The notes beneath the pieces were generated by a model. That model saw only the letters and a list, made by a program, of their open reading frames with translations. It did not search any database and was not told the origin of the DNA. This document shows, piece after piece, positions 22,196-35,300 of a stretch of 64,000 bases of DNA. The DNA is from Hermatobates lingyangjiaoensis (Eukaryota; Arthropoda; Insecta; Hemiptera; Hermatobatidae), in assembly GCA_026182355.1 (NCBI GenBank), contig JAPFBL010001928.1, positions 6,651,501 through 6,715,500 on the forward strand, given 5' to 3'. The translations under genes and the position numbers were made by a program. Every line of letters starts with the position of its first letter. Positions within the stretch are counted from its first letter, which is position 1.

Positions 22196-25100
22196 TTATG
22201 CCCCAAGTTGTTTCAGAAGAAGCATGTAACCAATCGTAGTTGACGTAATCTGTAACAATAAACATAAAAATAAACAAAACTTATATTCCCCATTATATTT
22301 TGTTCTCCTCCAAAGTACTACCCCTACTTGGAGAGAGTTTACTGTAATATTTTCATATGCTCCATTTGTTATATTACATGTGTATTGTTACACTATGTTA
22401 TATGAAATCTATGTTATTTATGAATTTGTAAAAACTATGAAATAAATTTGTTATCAGTTCAATTTTACTTGATGACCAGTTTAACCCTTGTAACATTGCA
22501 GTTTTCTGAATCGCATTATAGCATAAGATTTAATACAAAAATTATAATAAATTATATTATATTATAAGATATAATTTAATTTAAAAAAAAATTGCTCACT
22601 AATCATTTTTATTACCAGTGAATTTGTGTTCAAATTAAAAATTTGTATTAGTAGAATGTATTTTTCCAGTAGTTTGGTAGTCTATCATGTTTGTAGTGAA
22701 CTAATTTTACTGTTTATATTATTTTAATACAAGTTTAGTAGTAAAGCTTAGTAGACAGAATTGAAACTAATAAGGAGATTCCAGCGTAGCTTCGGAATCA
22801 AGATAAAACTATTAATTGGTAATTGGTAAGGAGGGGGTGACGTCATGATAGGGATACAAATTTATAGTATATGGTGCAAAGTTGTTAATTTGTATGAAAA
22901 AACGCATATCCAATATTCCCTAATTACATCTACTGTATTCTTAAATTTGTTTTTATATTTAAACTATATTTACTAGTTGATTATTGGAAAAATAAAGTTT
23001 TTTTTTGTCATTATCATATTATTAAATACATGCATATTGTTAGCGCCACAGAGGTTAGTAAATAAGATATTATTATCAACTGTGATACCTCGTCTATAGC
23101 TGTTGAAGTCGCCTTCAAATTAAACGGTGGTAATAAACCAAAGTGACACTAACAACTGTAATAAGTAAACCTAAATATGCCGGATTTAAACTCAATATAA
23201 CCAGTATCTTAGTGCACAAGAGTGTTTGTAATGGTATAAACAATCTTTTATTTTACTCAAATATTATTCCCTATAAAAAAAATATTTATTTATATTTATA
23301 ACTGTATTGATACCAAACTGTGAATATAGTAGTAATTGCAGACATACTCTGAACTTTTGCTATCAGTAATGGATAGACATACCCAGGGTTGACTACAAAC
23401 ATACCCATGTATCTATTCACAGATATGGATATCGTTCAAAAATGAATGAAAAGTACGTTAAAATATTTGCAAAGTAAAATCGTGCAAGTTTACATCGCAC
23501 GTAAGCCTTTAATCTATGAAAAATTATTAGGCATTAAATCATTTATCCATGCAAATTTATTACTACTTTAATCATTTCTAACAAAATAATTAAGACCTTT
23601 TACACCTATTAGATAATTATCAGTTATTTGTAATAGCAGTGACGTAGTAACAATTTTTGCCGCCCACGCCCCCCCCCCCGCGGGCCGTTGATAATTCCTT
23701 AACATTTAAAACTCCAGAACATCCTGAAAATATTTTTTTTTCATGAAATTACAATCAAGGATCTAATTTTAGACTGATGTCATTGGTCCCAGACATAAAT
23801 CTTATTACAGTACTCGTATACATATACAGTCGTCATCAAAGAAAACCAAAGATTTTTAAAAACAAAAACATATAATAATCGTAAAAAAAATGGTTAAATT
23901 AATTAACTCATGCAAACAAATATAATAATTTTTTAACCACATTTGAAAACTAGTTTTGAATAATATAAAATGAGTTTATTTTTAATTTGCATATATTACA
24001 GTTGAAAATTTATTTAAAAACAGCATTACACAAATAAAACATAAAAACAATTAGGACCTTAAAAACTCATTTCAGATTTTTTGTTATCTTTTTATTATTT
24101 TAATTTTTTTCTATTTTATATTTTTACCCCCTCAAAATGCAACCCTCCCCCCCTTACTACGCCACTGTGTAATAGTCCCAATCTATCTAATTTTAGCTAT
24201 ATGGCATGTACAGTAAATATGAATTTAAATTTTAAATATTCATTTATTTACAAAAAAAAAAGGAACCCTCTTCTACTTAGTGCCCTAATAATACCACCTA
24301 GTTCACAAAGTAGAAGCCCTGGACATGTTCACAATGACACATTTTATTTATTTATAAACTGTCTCCAACTATAGGTAGTTAAAAAATTTTTACCCCTTTT
24401 ATCAAAAAAAGGGGATTTATTTTCATGATCTAAAAAAGAAAAATAAAATAAAAACTCTAAAATACACAGAAGAAACTCTATGATCTTTTCAACTTTATAC
24501 ACTTTACTTTTATTGTAAAATAAAATTACTTTAAAAATATTGCATTCTGAAAAATGCAACTTTGTCGAGATAATATCATTGCAATGTACTTACTTTAATC
24601 AATAGAGAGTAATTAAACTGAAATAAGTGCATAGCGCTGAAATGAATTCTCCAATATTTCACCTGAAGAAGGAAAAATTTAACCTGTAAAATAAATCCAA
24701 TGTAAGGCATACTTTTCTTAAAAAAAAAAAAACAAGAAACACTCTATTTTTTTTTTTGGTTTGTCCAATTAAGTGTTATTGAAACAATTATATTATATTA
24801 TTCTAAGTTTTTATAGATTACAAATAATTTAGATTTAATGGATTATTAACCGTGCTCACGATGTCAAGAAATTTAGTAGAATTAAGCAACAACGAGTCAA
24901 ACAAAAAAAGAAGAGATTTATTATTTTTATTATGTGCTTTTATTATATGGTTAATGATGTGTATAAGAGAGGAGAAATTGACGACTGGCGAGTGCACTTT
25001 GTTCTAATTTAGAGTTGAACAAATTTGCAATGCAAGGAGTTACAATAGTGCCCATTGCAGCTCCTACAGGTACGAACCTTTAAACAAAACGCCATTATGT

Positions 25101-28100
25101 TTCAAGTTTATTCTTTAACAGTGTTTACCTGTATGCTGTATTTTTTTTATGTTTTATTAATCGTACTTATAAACTGTTTGGTTTAGATAATACTCGTATT
25201 TATAAGTATAAGAAGTTTTTCAAAAAATTATTTTAAACCTGGATATGTTCCCTTTTTTCTAAACCACTTAAATCAATGTTGTTTATTTTGTCTTGTATCT
25301 TTCCTTCCTGTAAATTAATAACATTTAAAAATGATTTATTTTAAAATGAAAATAACACGTTTACTTGTACTTTTACCTGGTTCGAGTATTCACCAACAAT
25401 AAAACATATGGCCTTTATGTAAGAGAAGTTAATATAACTTTGAAGTAGATAGAAATAGATATTATAGGTAGAATAATAATAGAGATCCATGAAAATGGTG
25501 ATCCTTGTGACAATAGTGAAAAGTGCCAGGGAATCGTTGAAAACAGCATTCATGTTCATAAGCTGTTCTTGGAGACAAGCGTGAAGACGGATTAATCTTT
25601 CTAATTCTAAACAGTGCTCATTCCTCATCAACACTTTAAATACTCCATACTCTCTCTGAAACTATTTACTCAATTACTATAGTTCTAATGAAAATATAAT
25701 AGGTTAGGTTAGGTTGCAGTGGCAGTCCCACAAGGGAACACACAAAGGCCGAGTATTGGCCCTTTGTGATACTAAACAATGAAGATTGATTCTACATTGG
25801 TAGTTCTAAATTTTGCCTAACTCTAGTTTATTTAGAGCAGGGATCTTTAACGAGTACATGACATCATACATGCTCGGGACCGAAGGTTTAACGTCCTTCT
25901 CCGAGAGACGACGTGCTCAGATTTATTCACCTCCTGCGTGAATAAATCGAGGACCAAGTGGGGATTGAACCCCGGTTCTATCAGTTTTTAGAAGCGAGTA
26001 CGTTAACTACTGAGCTAACCACGGACCCCACAATGAAAATAATAAGTTATCATCAAAGATTTGTAATTAAATGGTTTATGTAATAGAAGTCATTCTAGGC
26101 TTTACGTCAGCAATTCGTTACCCCTTTTTGAATGTAATTCAGTCCTAAGTAAAAATCACTACAAGACTATTGAACTGTATAATGACTTAATCAGCTGTAA
26201 GTCATAATTGATCAACATTTTATTAACTTATTATTATTATAATCAGATTTAAGTAATATTGTATTACAGACTACTTACAGTGGCGTAGCAAGCAGCATGT
26301 TCCCGTGGGCGGCATTTCGAGGGTGTAAAAATAGAAACAAATTCAAATCATAAAAAGTTAACAAAAAGTCTGAAATTTTATACTAAAATCAGTTTTTAAG
26401 GTCGTAATTCTATTTATTTTTTATGGTTAATACTGTTGTTAAACAGATTTTTCCACAGTAATATTTGCAAAATAAAAATAAATTTATTTTAAGTTTTTCA
26501 AAACTATTTTGTTAATGTTGTTGAAAGTTTATTATATTTGTTTGAGTAGACAGTTAATATAATTTAACAATTTTTTTTAAGATTTGAATTATACTTTTTT
26601 ATTTTAAAAAAAATCTTTGGTTTTTATTGATGATGATTGTACTTGTGTACGGATACTGTAATAAGATGAAAGTCTGACACTAATAAAAGCAGGGTAAAAT
26701 TAAATCATTGATTGAAGTCTATAAAAAAAATATATATATTAAGGATTTTCTGGAATTTTGAAGCTTAAGGGATTATATACGGCCAGCAGGGGGTTACAAA
26801 TCTAGCGACTATCCCGGGCGTCAAAAATGGTTGTTACGCCACTGACTACGTATGCGTTGTGGTCGTAAAGTCAGTCAGTTGTGCCTTGAAGGACTGTGCA
26901 GTACCGTATCGAGGGAGTGACGAACAGACTTTTCATCTGTTCTTTGTTATATATAAACAATATTATTATTACGTATTTTAATGTATAACAAACATAAACT
27001 GTATTCACGTATTTGATGATTGTGATGATGATTTAAGGTAAAGTGAAGGCGAGAACAGCCTCCCTTCTCATATGCCCACTGCTACCCATTAGGCAACCGC
27101 TTACCAGTGTTGCCAATTACCGGACTTCCCTGTTTCCAAGCCTGTCTCGGTCTCTATTAGTATGCAAATTCGAGGGTGGACTGTACAAACTTCCACACAT
27201 TCTATCTGAATGTCTTTGATATATATTTGTAGCTAGTGCCCAAAACCTTGTTTTCAGTGAGAATCCTTAACAGGTTTATAAAAAGGCTGTTAACATTTTT
27301 TCTAATTCACAATTCACTTATTTCATTAAATGAGTAACAACTTAATGATAATCATAATTTAATACAGTCACAGCTTTAAATTTGGATCCCCTACTAGAAA
27401 CTGAAAAACGACTTCTAAACAACTGATTCTGTTTAATATTGTTTGCTTATTTCGGCAGATTTTTGTTAATTAGAATGATTAAGCTGCGTTATTATAAAGC
27501 CATTTAGCTTTCATTTCAATAAAATTCTTTAAAACTACAATAATTTTTAACTCTAAAAATATTTTAAAATATACTTTGATATTTTGAACAATTATCAATT
27601 GCATAATATTAGTAATATGAAATTAGTTAATTAGATTAGTCTATATAATAAACATTTGTTCAACAATTTTAATCATAATAAAAGAATATACGAATCTTAT
27701 AAGAAATATATAATGAAAAATTCTAAAAACCTTGAAGTTTTGAAATTCAGATATCCTAATGTTTATGGCCTTTAGTGAATTTTTCGCAATAGCAAACATA
27801 CAACAAATGTAAAGAACCATTGCAGAAGTAGTAAAAGAGTGAAGAGATCTGAAAAAAAAGAGAAAGAAAAAATAAAACCATGTTCAGCTCTGAGATTATT
27901 AATGTTTGGAATTTCAATCTAAAACAACAGGCTTACCTTAGTTTACAAAAACCATTACTGTTTAATTAACAATTTGAATCTGTGAGTTATTTGTTTTTCT
28001 AACCTCTACTTTATTTCTGAACTTATATGTATATATCACACAATGGGAACATTCTACATTGGGAGTCCTAAATTTCCCTAACTTATATGTATTGAGAGAG

Positions 28101-28649
28101 AGAGAGAGAGAGTGAGAGATAGAGAGAGTGAGAGAAAGAGAGAGTACTTGACATCGTACAGGCACGTTAAGGAACCCATGCCTTAACGTCCTCTTTGAGG
28201 GTATGACGTGCTGAAACTTCCAGCGTGAAAAAAATCGAGGATCAAATGGGTATTGAGCTTTGGATCTACCAGTCCAGAGGTGTGCAAGTCACCTCTGGGC
28301 GAACAATAAAATAAGTGACTCAACAACATGAAAGATCATTGGTGTTTTTAAAATACAAAAAAAATGTTTACCTTATGAAGTGCTGCATATTTATATCATC
28401 TCCTGGTCCCATAATAATCATAAATATGTTGATACAAATCATGGCCAGAAAGTAGATTAAAATGGTCCACTTGGGAGGGGATGTAAAAAGAGATTGAGAT
28501 ACTTGATGAAGGTGACGATGAATGGTCAAAAGTTTTCTTCTTTTCAAGACAAACAGAGGCACTATTCTGAGTATAATCAAACTCCGCAAAAACATAAACA
28601 TTATGACGATAGCAAAACCAATTTTAGGATTATGGTAGGATTCTTCAGT
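22196..28649 (-). CDS. Gustatory receptor-like seven-transmembrane protein (5' exon(s) uncertain)
   Basis: Reconstructed from six small exons: 28649-28372, 27848-27731, 25655-25377, 25307-25239, 24683-24594 and 22249-22196 (stop TAA). Each has an AG acceptor and GT donor in matching phase, giving about 295 residues. Hydrophobic segments fill the first two exons (IGFAIVIMFMFLRSLIIL; WTILIYFLAMICINIFMI; SAMVLYICCMFAIA). Exon 3 has the insect chemoreceptor pattern LERLIRLHACLQEQLMNMN followed by a membrane span. Exon 5 reads VKFFLLQVKYWRIHFSAMHL, like the F-lQl-----FtA-g-F block before TM7. The last exon (TTIGYMLLLKQLGA) sits where TYhhhhhQF is normal, so the hallmark is altered. Role: ligand-gated cation channel of chemosensory neurons (family knowledge). 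Grs usually have about 370-420 residues, so 75-125 N-terminal residues are missing; a candidate exon lies at 30512-30440. Ligand unknown. Confidence 0.75.
22260..23036. other. Gustatory receptor last intron, unannotated part
   Basis: AT-rich intronic sequence between the last two receptor exons. No ORF or repeat was recognised until the PLE-type terminus at about 23040. Confidence 0.45.
23040..23220. repeat. PLE-type terminus relic (GAGGTTAGTAAATA family)
   Basis: CAGAGGTTAGTAAATAAGAT, TTATTATCAAC and CCTCGT match the flank of the foldback at 59740-59990. A GTTGAAGTCGCCTTCAAATT segment corresponds to its core region but the core is degraded. Confidence 0.4.
23637..24167. mobile_element. Non-autonomous hAT element with perfect 8-bp target duplication
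   Basis: It starts CAGTGACGTAGTAAC and ends TTACTACGCCACTG, flanked on both sides by TGTAATAG (23629-23636 and 24168-24175, 8 of 8). C-rich tracts lie just inside each end. Same family as 26278-26844, 36764-37490 and a partial copy at about 29494. It lies in a gustatory receptor intron. Confidence 0.8.
24990..25085 (-). mobile_element. Penelope-like RT core fragment inside the gustatory receptor gene
   Basis: The minus strand reads VPVGAAMGTIVTPCIANLF then NSKLEQ. This matches the PLE reverse transcriptase block G-AMGT--AP-YANLFM--LE. It lies between two receptor exons and is not in phase with either, so it is a fossil insertion. Confidence 0.6.
25702..26028 (-). mobile_element. tRNA-derived SINE, full-length copy
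   Basis: The minus strand starts GGGGTCCGTGGTTAGCTCAG and carries an A box (TTAGCTCAGTAG) and B box (GGTTCAATCC), hence a tRNA-like pol III promoter. The central body contains the ATTTATTCACGCAGGAGGTG segment. The AACCT-repeat tail is at the left end. Flanks ATGAAAATATAAT and AATGAAAATAATA suggest an imperfect target duplication. This copy and the one at 46035 define the family. Confidence 0.85.
26278..26844. mobile_element. Non-autonomous hAT element, CAGTGGCGTAGC family
   Basis: It starts CAGTGGCGTAGCAAG and ends TTGTTACGCCACTG. Flanks ACTACTTA (26270-26277) and ACTACGTA (26845-26852) agree at 7 of 8. The interior is AT-rich and similar, in inverse order, to the element at 23637. No transposase. 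Confidence 0.75.
28037..28305 (-). mobile_element. Old SINE copy interrupted by a (GA)n microsatellite
   Basis: It shares ACATTGGGAGTCCTAAAT, the TTAACGTCCTC block, a GCGTGAAAAAAATCGAGGAT segment and a degraded head with the SINE family. A purine-rich GAGAGAGA tract at about 28093-28143 has expanded inside the body. It lies in the intron after receptor exon 28649-28372. Confidence 0.6.
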
Positions 28650-30439
28650 CTAGAAAAAAAAAGACTCTTACCCTTAATTTACATTTGAAGTTGAAAATAT
28701 TTTACTTTTTATTAAATGCATCTATATTTTTAGTCCAAAAAAGTTTAAAATAACTTATAGTAATTAATGAAATAACCGTTTTAGCACGTATGTTGATCTG
28801 GGAGTTTCGGGCACTGTCCACCTTCAAGTAGATCTACAGTGTTCTGTTGCAGATTGACAGCATCCATAATTTTTTCAGAAAATCCCACGTCAAACTACGA
28901 GGTAAGCAGCTTATTTCATTAATTAATATACATAATTGTACATATAATATATTTTGTTACTATTTAAGCATGAAATGAGCAATGTTTTATGCTTTGTAAG
29001 TTAGTAAAAAAAGTTATAAATTTGTAATTTTTTTTACAACAATTATCCTTGGAGGTTTTTAAGCCACTTTTCTTTGCATTTATTGTATTCAAGGTTTTTA
29101 TTTCAAAATTGACGTTAACTATTAGGGATTATTTATTCAATGAAGCAAACATAGTAGTTTCGACTACTTAGTCATTTTAGTTGAAAATAATTAATTTTAT
29201 TTCTCTAAAATAATTCCTACACCTATAACTTGTATAATAATTATAATAACTTATTATATACATAATATAATAATTATATTATAATTATTATTATATTATT
29301 ATTATTATAATTATAACTTGTATAACACCTATAAGTTTAATAACTTTGTCTAAACGTTTACCACTCTTAATATACATTTACATCATTATATAGCAATTTA
29401 GGAAGATGTTTAAATAAAGTAGTTTATATTTTTGAAACATTACATATTATATTCTTTACATATCAATCGATAATTTTTAGTGAAATAATATATGAGCAGT
29501 GACGTGTAACCATTTTTTGCCATAAATTCAATTGACAGTTCAAAATATTCTTGTTACAAATTACAACTAGTTTCAATTTTAAAAAAAAAAAATAAAAATG
29601 TTGTATCTCAAAAACATTAAAAAATAATACTGTTAAATAAATAGTAACCAGTTTACATTAATATTGTATGATATTTATTATGATTTGAATAAAGCGTTTC
29701 ACATACTTTCGTTAAATTAAGGGGATACCCTTATTCAATCAACTTCACAATGTTTTTATAATTTGTCAAGGTGAGTAAGGTATTCTCGGTCAGAAAACAT
29801 TTTTTTTTTAATAATGTAAACACATAGAAAGATAAAGCAACTAATTACAGATGGTTATTTCTACTTTAACAGCCAACCTTAGTACTCTATATTATCTATT
29901 AATATAAACCAAAATTCATAACTTTTTTTTTTGTGACTTTCAAATACGAAATTTCAGTTCTACGTGTAAAGTAGTTCAGAGATGAAGAATAGTTTCATTT
30001 AAGTGGTCTTCAATATTCCAACTTTGCACAAAAATATGGAGTTATTCTTCTATCCAAGGGAGTTTATAGTTTTAACTTTCATTATAATCTGTCCAACGCT
30101 GCAAGCTGTATTCTTAAAAAAAAATGTCTTCAAGAAAATATTAAACATGGGTATGCGGAGACTCTAAAACACGATGATTTTTCTCATGATATTTTCTTTT
30201 ATAAAAATATGATAAGCTATATTTAACTATCAGTTCATTAAAAATATATATTGCCTATTGATAAGATATAGTTAAATAACAATCTATAATCTTGCTATCG
30301 ATATGTAAGTAAAACTAAATGCTTCTTTAACAAATAGTTAATTTAAAAAATCAACACTAAGTGCATCAATATTAATAAGAACTAAATTAATCCCGATATA
30401 CAGTAAGGAACAATCTGAATCCTGTAAGGAGAATCTTAC
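28650..30439. other. Intergenic or gustatory receptor 5' intron
   Basis: This holds a PLE-type core on the minus strand at about 28800-28870 (TTGAAGG-T-GG..CC-GAAAC), an ATT/AT-rich microsatellite at about 29230-29330, and a partial hAT terminus (GCAGTGACGTGTAACC) at about 29494. No other coding signal was found. Confidence 0.5.
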
Positions 30440-30512
30440 CGGCTTAAAGGCTTTTACTCCAAAGCTAAACATGTTGTGTTTTAAATTGAACACTGAATCA
30501 ATATAACGATCC
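30440..30512 (-). CDS. Tentative upstream exon of the gustatory receptor-like gene
   Basis: An acceptor (TTTTATCAG|G) and donor (CCG|GTAAGA) bracket 73 nt reading DRYIDSVFNLKHNMFSFGVK then AFKP, ending in phase 0. This fits the phase-0 start of the exon at 28649. An internal ATG (MFSFGVKAFKP) could be the start. Without transcript data it is only a candidate. Confidence 0.3.
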
Positions 30513-30519
30513 CTGATAA

Positions 30520-32334
30520 AAGCATAATTTTCTTATCATTATTAAAGGTATTACGAAAACTAAATATAGGCCTTTTGTAATGCTAACAATTCCTTTGGAT
30601 TTCCTTTTTATAATCAATTTCCATTTCCATTTAAGTGTCAAATGGGTTTCCATAATAAATTCTGAAACTAGTTAGAATTAAATATATTTAATTAATGATA
30701 AATTATTCTTACATACCAGTACATAATATAGCTTTTACAAAAAGTAAAACTTTAAATTAAATAATTGGATTTATAAACTACCTCACATTATTTTATTATT
30801 TAATTCTGTTGAATCAGAAACTTGCTTTAATCCCTAAGACAGCTATCGAGTATAGCTTGAAACTTCAAATAGACTTCAAACGAGAGGGGGACTTCATCTC
30901 GATTTTACGAAAATCCATACCATACCTTCCCTAGCGTTGGCGTGAATGATATATTGATATAGCTTTTCAACCAGTTATTCTTAAAAATCAAAACTGGGTT
31001 TTTTAACCAAATCCTCAAAAACCCAGTTTTGAATTATATAATATAATTAAATAATAAATATTTATGTAAAATGTATAGAAAGGATGAGTGCAAAGTAAAT
31101 AAAAATGAATCTCGGATAAAGGTAGACAGCTAGCATAGAGGTAACATTCATATCATAGAGAAAATGAGAGAGCAGAAGAGAGGGAGAGTGAGTGAGAGTA
31201 AAGGAAAACACGACGTAGAGGCAAAGAAGGGATGGATAAACTATAAACTATTTAAACCAGCCCTCTTGCTCCTTTAGAAAAAGCTTCTTCTGCTTCTATC
31301 CATCCTAGAGGTAAGATCGGGTCTAAAAAATCCAACCCGACAAGTCCCAGGCAAGAGCACGATGCATCAGGTAAATATTGGAATTTATTCTCCACCAGCA
31401 AAGCAAATCTAGGTCATCTGTTTTATCTAAATTATTAATTTTATAAAAATATTCCGTAGTTTAATATCTATAAATCGTTTTAGTATACACAATACAGGGG
31501 GGTGCAAAACTAGGTATACAGTGATAAACTAAATATCATGCAAACATACGAATCTGCAAGTAGCAAAAAACAAGTAGCAAGAAGCACTTGTGAAGACCTA
31601 ATCCCTAAAATATCCAAATTACCTGACGTTAATACACTCTTCTAATCGAGAATTGACACTTCAATATAATGTCATCAATTATACTACTGTATACATATTT
31701 TTGCACCCGTCTGTATATAAATGCGTATGTTAGTAAAATTTGGTAGCAGTCCTTTATTTAAACAAATTTCTTTAAATAATTGACCATATTTTGCTGAAGT
31801 CATTTTTTCTCAAAAGTTTTTCAAGGTTTTTAAATAATAATATTGTCAATTATTTAACGAAATATAATATATAAATATATATATTTATTTTAAAAAAGTT
31901 AGCGAGACAGAAGCCTGGGTCCGATCCGACCCAACCCGAACGTAATAATTGACATTGTGGACCCGACCCAGCCTGAATTTCGGGTTAGGTCGAGCTCGGG
32001 CTTAAGGTTTTACCACTAATCCCTCAACCTTTTCCTTCTTAGTCAGATGAATCTATGCTGGGAACAATCCACATCCTCCGTCTAGGTGTCATGGGTTTGT
32101 CAACATTTATGGTCAAGAATACCAAAAATCCAGAAATTCAGATCAATACAAACCAAATAAGAGTTAAAGTAAGCTTTTAAACCATAACTTTATAAAGGAA
32201 ACAAAATTGATAAGATTCTAAGTCATAGATGAACCCTTTACCTTCATGTTGTAGACAAAATATAAAATATGTCACAACAGAATCGGTTAGGGATAAAATA
32301 ACAGAAATGAAAACTTGTTAACACTTTATTTATA
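30520..32334. other. Intergenic region between the receptor gene and eIF3c
   Basis: Mostly AT-rich. A purine-rich then pyrimidine-rich segment lies at 31140-31330. A low-complexity stretch of CCGACCCAACCCGAA-type repeats lies at about 31910-32010. No ORF of note and no recognised element. Confidence 0.45.
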
Positions 32335-32340
32335 TGTATT
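32335..32340 (-). promoter_or_regulatory. Poly(A) signal of eIF3c
   Basis: AATAAA on the minus strand, 32 nt past the TAA stop of eIF3c (stop ends at 32373). This is the expected position for a short 3' UTR. Confidence 0.6.
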
Positions 32341-32372
32341 ATAAAAAAAAAAGGTTGATATTTGATGTTTAA

Positions 32373-35300
32373 TTAAAAAGCTCTTCCTTGGTTTTCTCTT
32401 CTCAGCCTACCCCATTCTTGACCTTGCCTGTTGTAGCTTTGGCGAAAAGCGCTTGTGTTTCCTCCACGAATGAAGAAGCTTCCTACAAGCCAAACATTTC
32501 TTTAATAAAGAACTCTTAAAACAACAGTCTAAATATTATAAATAGTAACCAATGTATAATATTCCTGTACAGGTGATGAAAGTATATATTAAGCGATTAT
32601 ACACACTGTAGACTGAGAGAAAAGCCACATGAATGACTGAAATGTATCGCTTATTACATTGGATAGTTGAACAACTAGTAGTCAACAAACTAAGTTCAAT
32701 GAAAAGATCGTTAACTCTTACAGTGCAAAGTTTCTCAAATTAAACAGTGCTACTGAACCAAAGTTAAAATAAAAACATTTCTGAAAAAATAAAACGATTA
32801 AAAAAAAGAGTTAAAATGATTAAGGTGTACCAATAATAGGTGAACAGCGAATTCTGAATTTTCCCCAAATATTATTTGTGCATGCCAAATTTTAAGAACT
32901 TACAAAAATAAATGAATTTTTTTTAAGGATTTGTAAAATTATTAAGCACTTCTATTTAAGAACATTATAAATGAAGTAAATTATAAGAAAAAAGTACATA
33001 CGTTATATAAGACAAATAGTACAGAAAAATATGTTTCAACAAAATAAATTCGTATTTTCCTCATGTTTTGAAATCATGTTATTTATTTAAAAAGCATGAA
33101 CAAGAGAAGCTCAATTCAAGGAAATCTATTATACGAATTGGATAAGTCAAGTCATATTAGTCATGGATAAGTCAGTAAATCTAATAATGAGTATACTGAG
33201 GTAAATGGATAAATCAAAGTCTCCATGCATAAAAAAGAAGCTTTTTTAATCAATGTGTTTCAAACACTTGGTGTTCATCATCAGGTAAACTTCCAAATGA
33301 AGGAGTAGAGCACCGATTACAGTTCTAGAGTTCAACTCGACTGAGCGTTCAACTCAGTTGAACGCTCGACTCTGGTCGGTCCACAACTCCCTTCATTTGG
33401 AAGTTTATCTGATGATGAACGATGAACACGAAGTGTTTAAAACGAGTAGAATAAAAAAAGCTGTTTTTTTTTTATGAGGGGAGACTTTCATTTCCCCATT
33501 TACCCCAGTAAGAGTACATACCACACAATTACGAATTCTACAACTAATTAGCTAAATAATGAGGTCTTCGATATAGAAAATAAATTCAATGATTTAATTA
33601 CAAATCATCAAACTTAATTAAATTGTGAAAATTAATAGAATTTAAAAAAATAAATGCAATGTGGCATTATTTCATATATGATTATTATCAAATGATAATA
33701 ATAATAATAATAATAATGATGAAACATTATTTGATAATGATATGATCATTATCAAATAATAACAATAAAGGAACACAATTTGATAATGATAGGATTATTA
33801 TCAGATAATAATAATAATAATGAAACATTTTTGGGTTTTGTCTTTTAATTAATAATTTAATTTTATCTCCAGTGAATAAAAATAATTCAAGGTTATTCAA
33901 AAATGAATAAACTGAATGAACGAGGAGGTGACAAGCAAATGCCAGTGACATTCTACTTACGCTATAACAGAATTAAAAAATAAAAAACAAATAAAATGAC
34001 CTTGTTTCATTTCAAATATTCTTTCATTAGAGTCTACAAAATTGTTGACTTTGTCGGCCAGTTGTAATGCAAGAGACTGCAGGCGACTTGGTTCACTGCG
34101 GTGCATAACCACTGTTTGAGAAGGATCATCTAGAGATGCCTACAAAAAAACATTCATTTATTTTATATTAGTCTCGTAATAATTTTTCTAATGATTTAAT
34201 ATTTTAGTCAGTAAAGCAATGCCAATATATAAAGTGAAATTAGAATAATAGAAATGCCTGGCGTCATAAATATAAAATTGTTTTTAAGCCGTTATGAAAC
34301 ATATGCAATTTAGGTAAAACATTCCAAATATATAGAACGAACAATCTTGACGAGAATCGGACCCGCTTATAGATTCAAATCTATAAACATCAGAATGCCA
34401 TTGTCAATTGAATACATGTAACTATGAACCTTTCATTTCTCTCGTAACTAACTGCGGTCGTAAGTGGAGAAGACCTATATATAGGTATAAAAGTCCAAAA
34501 GAAAGGGTAGTTCATAGTCACAAGCAGAGAGCTCAACGATTCAATACAACACAACAGTCCTAAAGAAAGGGTAATTCACAGTCACCGGCAGAGAGCTCAA
34601 CAATTCAGTACAATACAACAGTCCTAAAGAAAGGGTAGTTCACAGTCACAAGCAGAGAGCTCAACGATTCAATACAATACAACAGTCCTAAAGAAAGGAT
34701 AATTCACAGTCACCGACAGAGAGCTCAACAATTCAGTACAATACAACAGTCCTAAAGAAAGGGTAGTTCAATCACAAGCAGAGCTCAACATTCAGTACAA
34801 TACAACATCCTAAAGAAAGGGTAATTCACAGTAGACAAGAGCTCAACAATTCAACAACAACAGTACAAAAGGAGTCCAAAGAAAGGGTAGATTCACAAGA
34901 TTCACAAACAAAGTCCAAAAATAGTAATACACACAGTCTAAAGAAAGAGTTACAATACAACAGCCTAAAGACAAGGATTCACTACAAACAAGTCCTCAAA
35001 GAATAGGGTACAATACAACAGTCAAAGATCAAAATTATACAATACAACAGTCCTAAAGAAAGGTACAACAGTCCAACAGAAGTAACATCAGTACAATACA
35101 ACAGTCAAATCAGTACAATACACAGTCCTACAGAAAGAATTCAGTAGACAAAGCTAAATTCAGTACAATACAACAGTCCTAAAAGTATTACAGACAAAGA
35201 AGTCAAGATTCATCAATACAACAGATCCAACAATTCAGTACAATACAACAGTCCTAAAGAAAGGGTAGTTACAGTCACACAGAGAGCTCAATTCAGTACA

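Noticed and set aside
24081..24559. ORFs around 24.1-24.5 kb as receptor exons
   Set aside because: The first is inside the hAT element. The second lacks receptor-like spacing and suitable splice phase.
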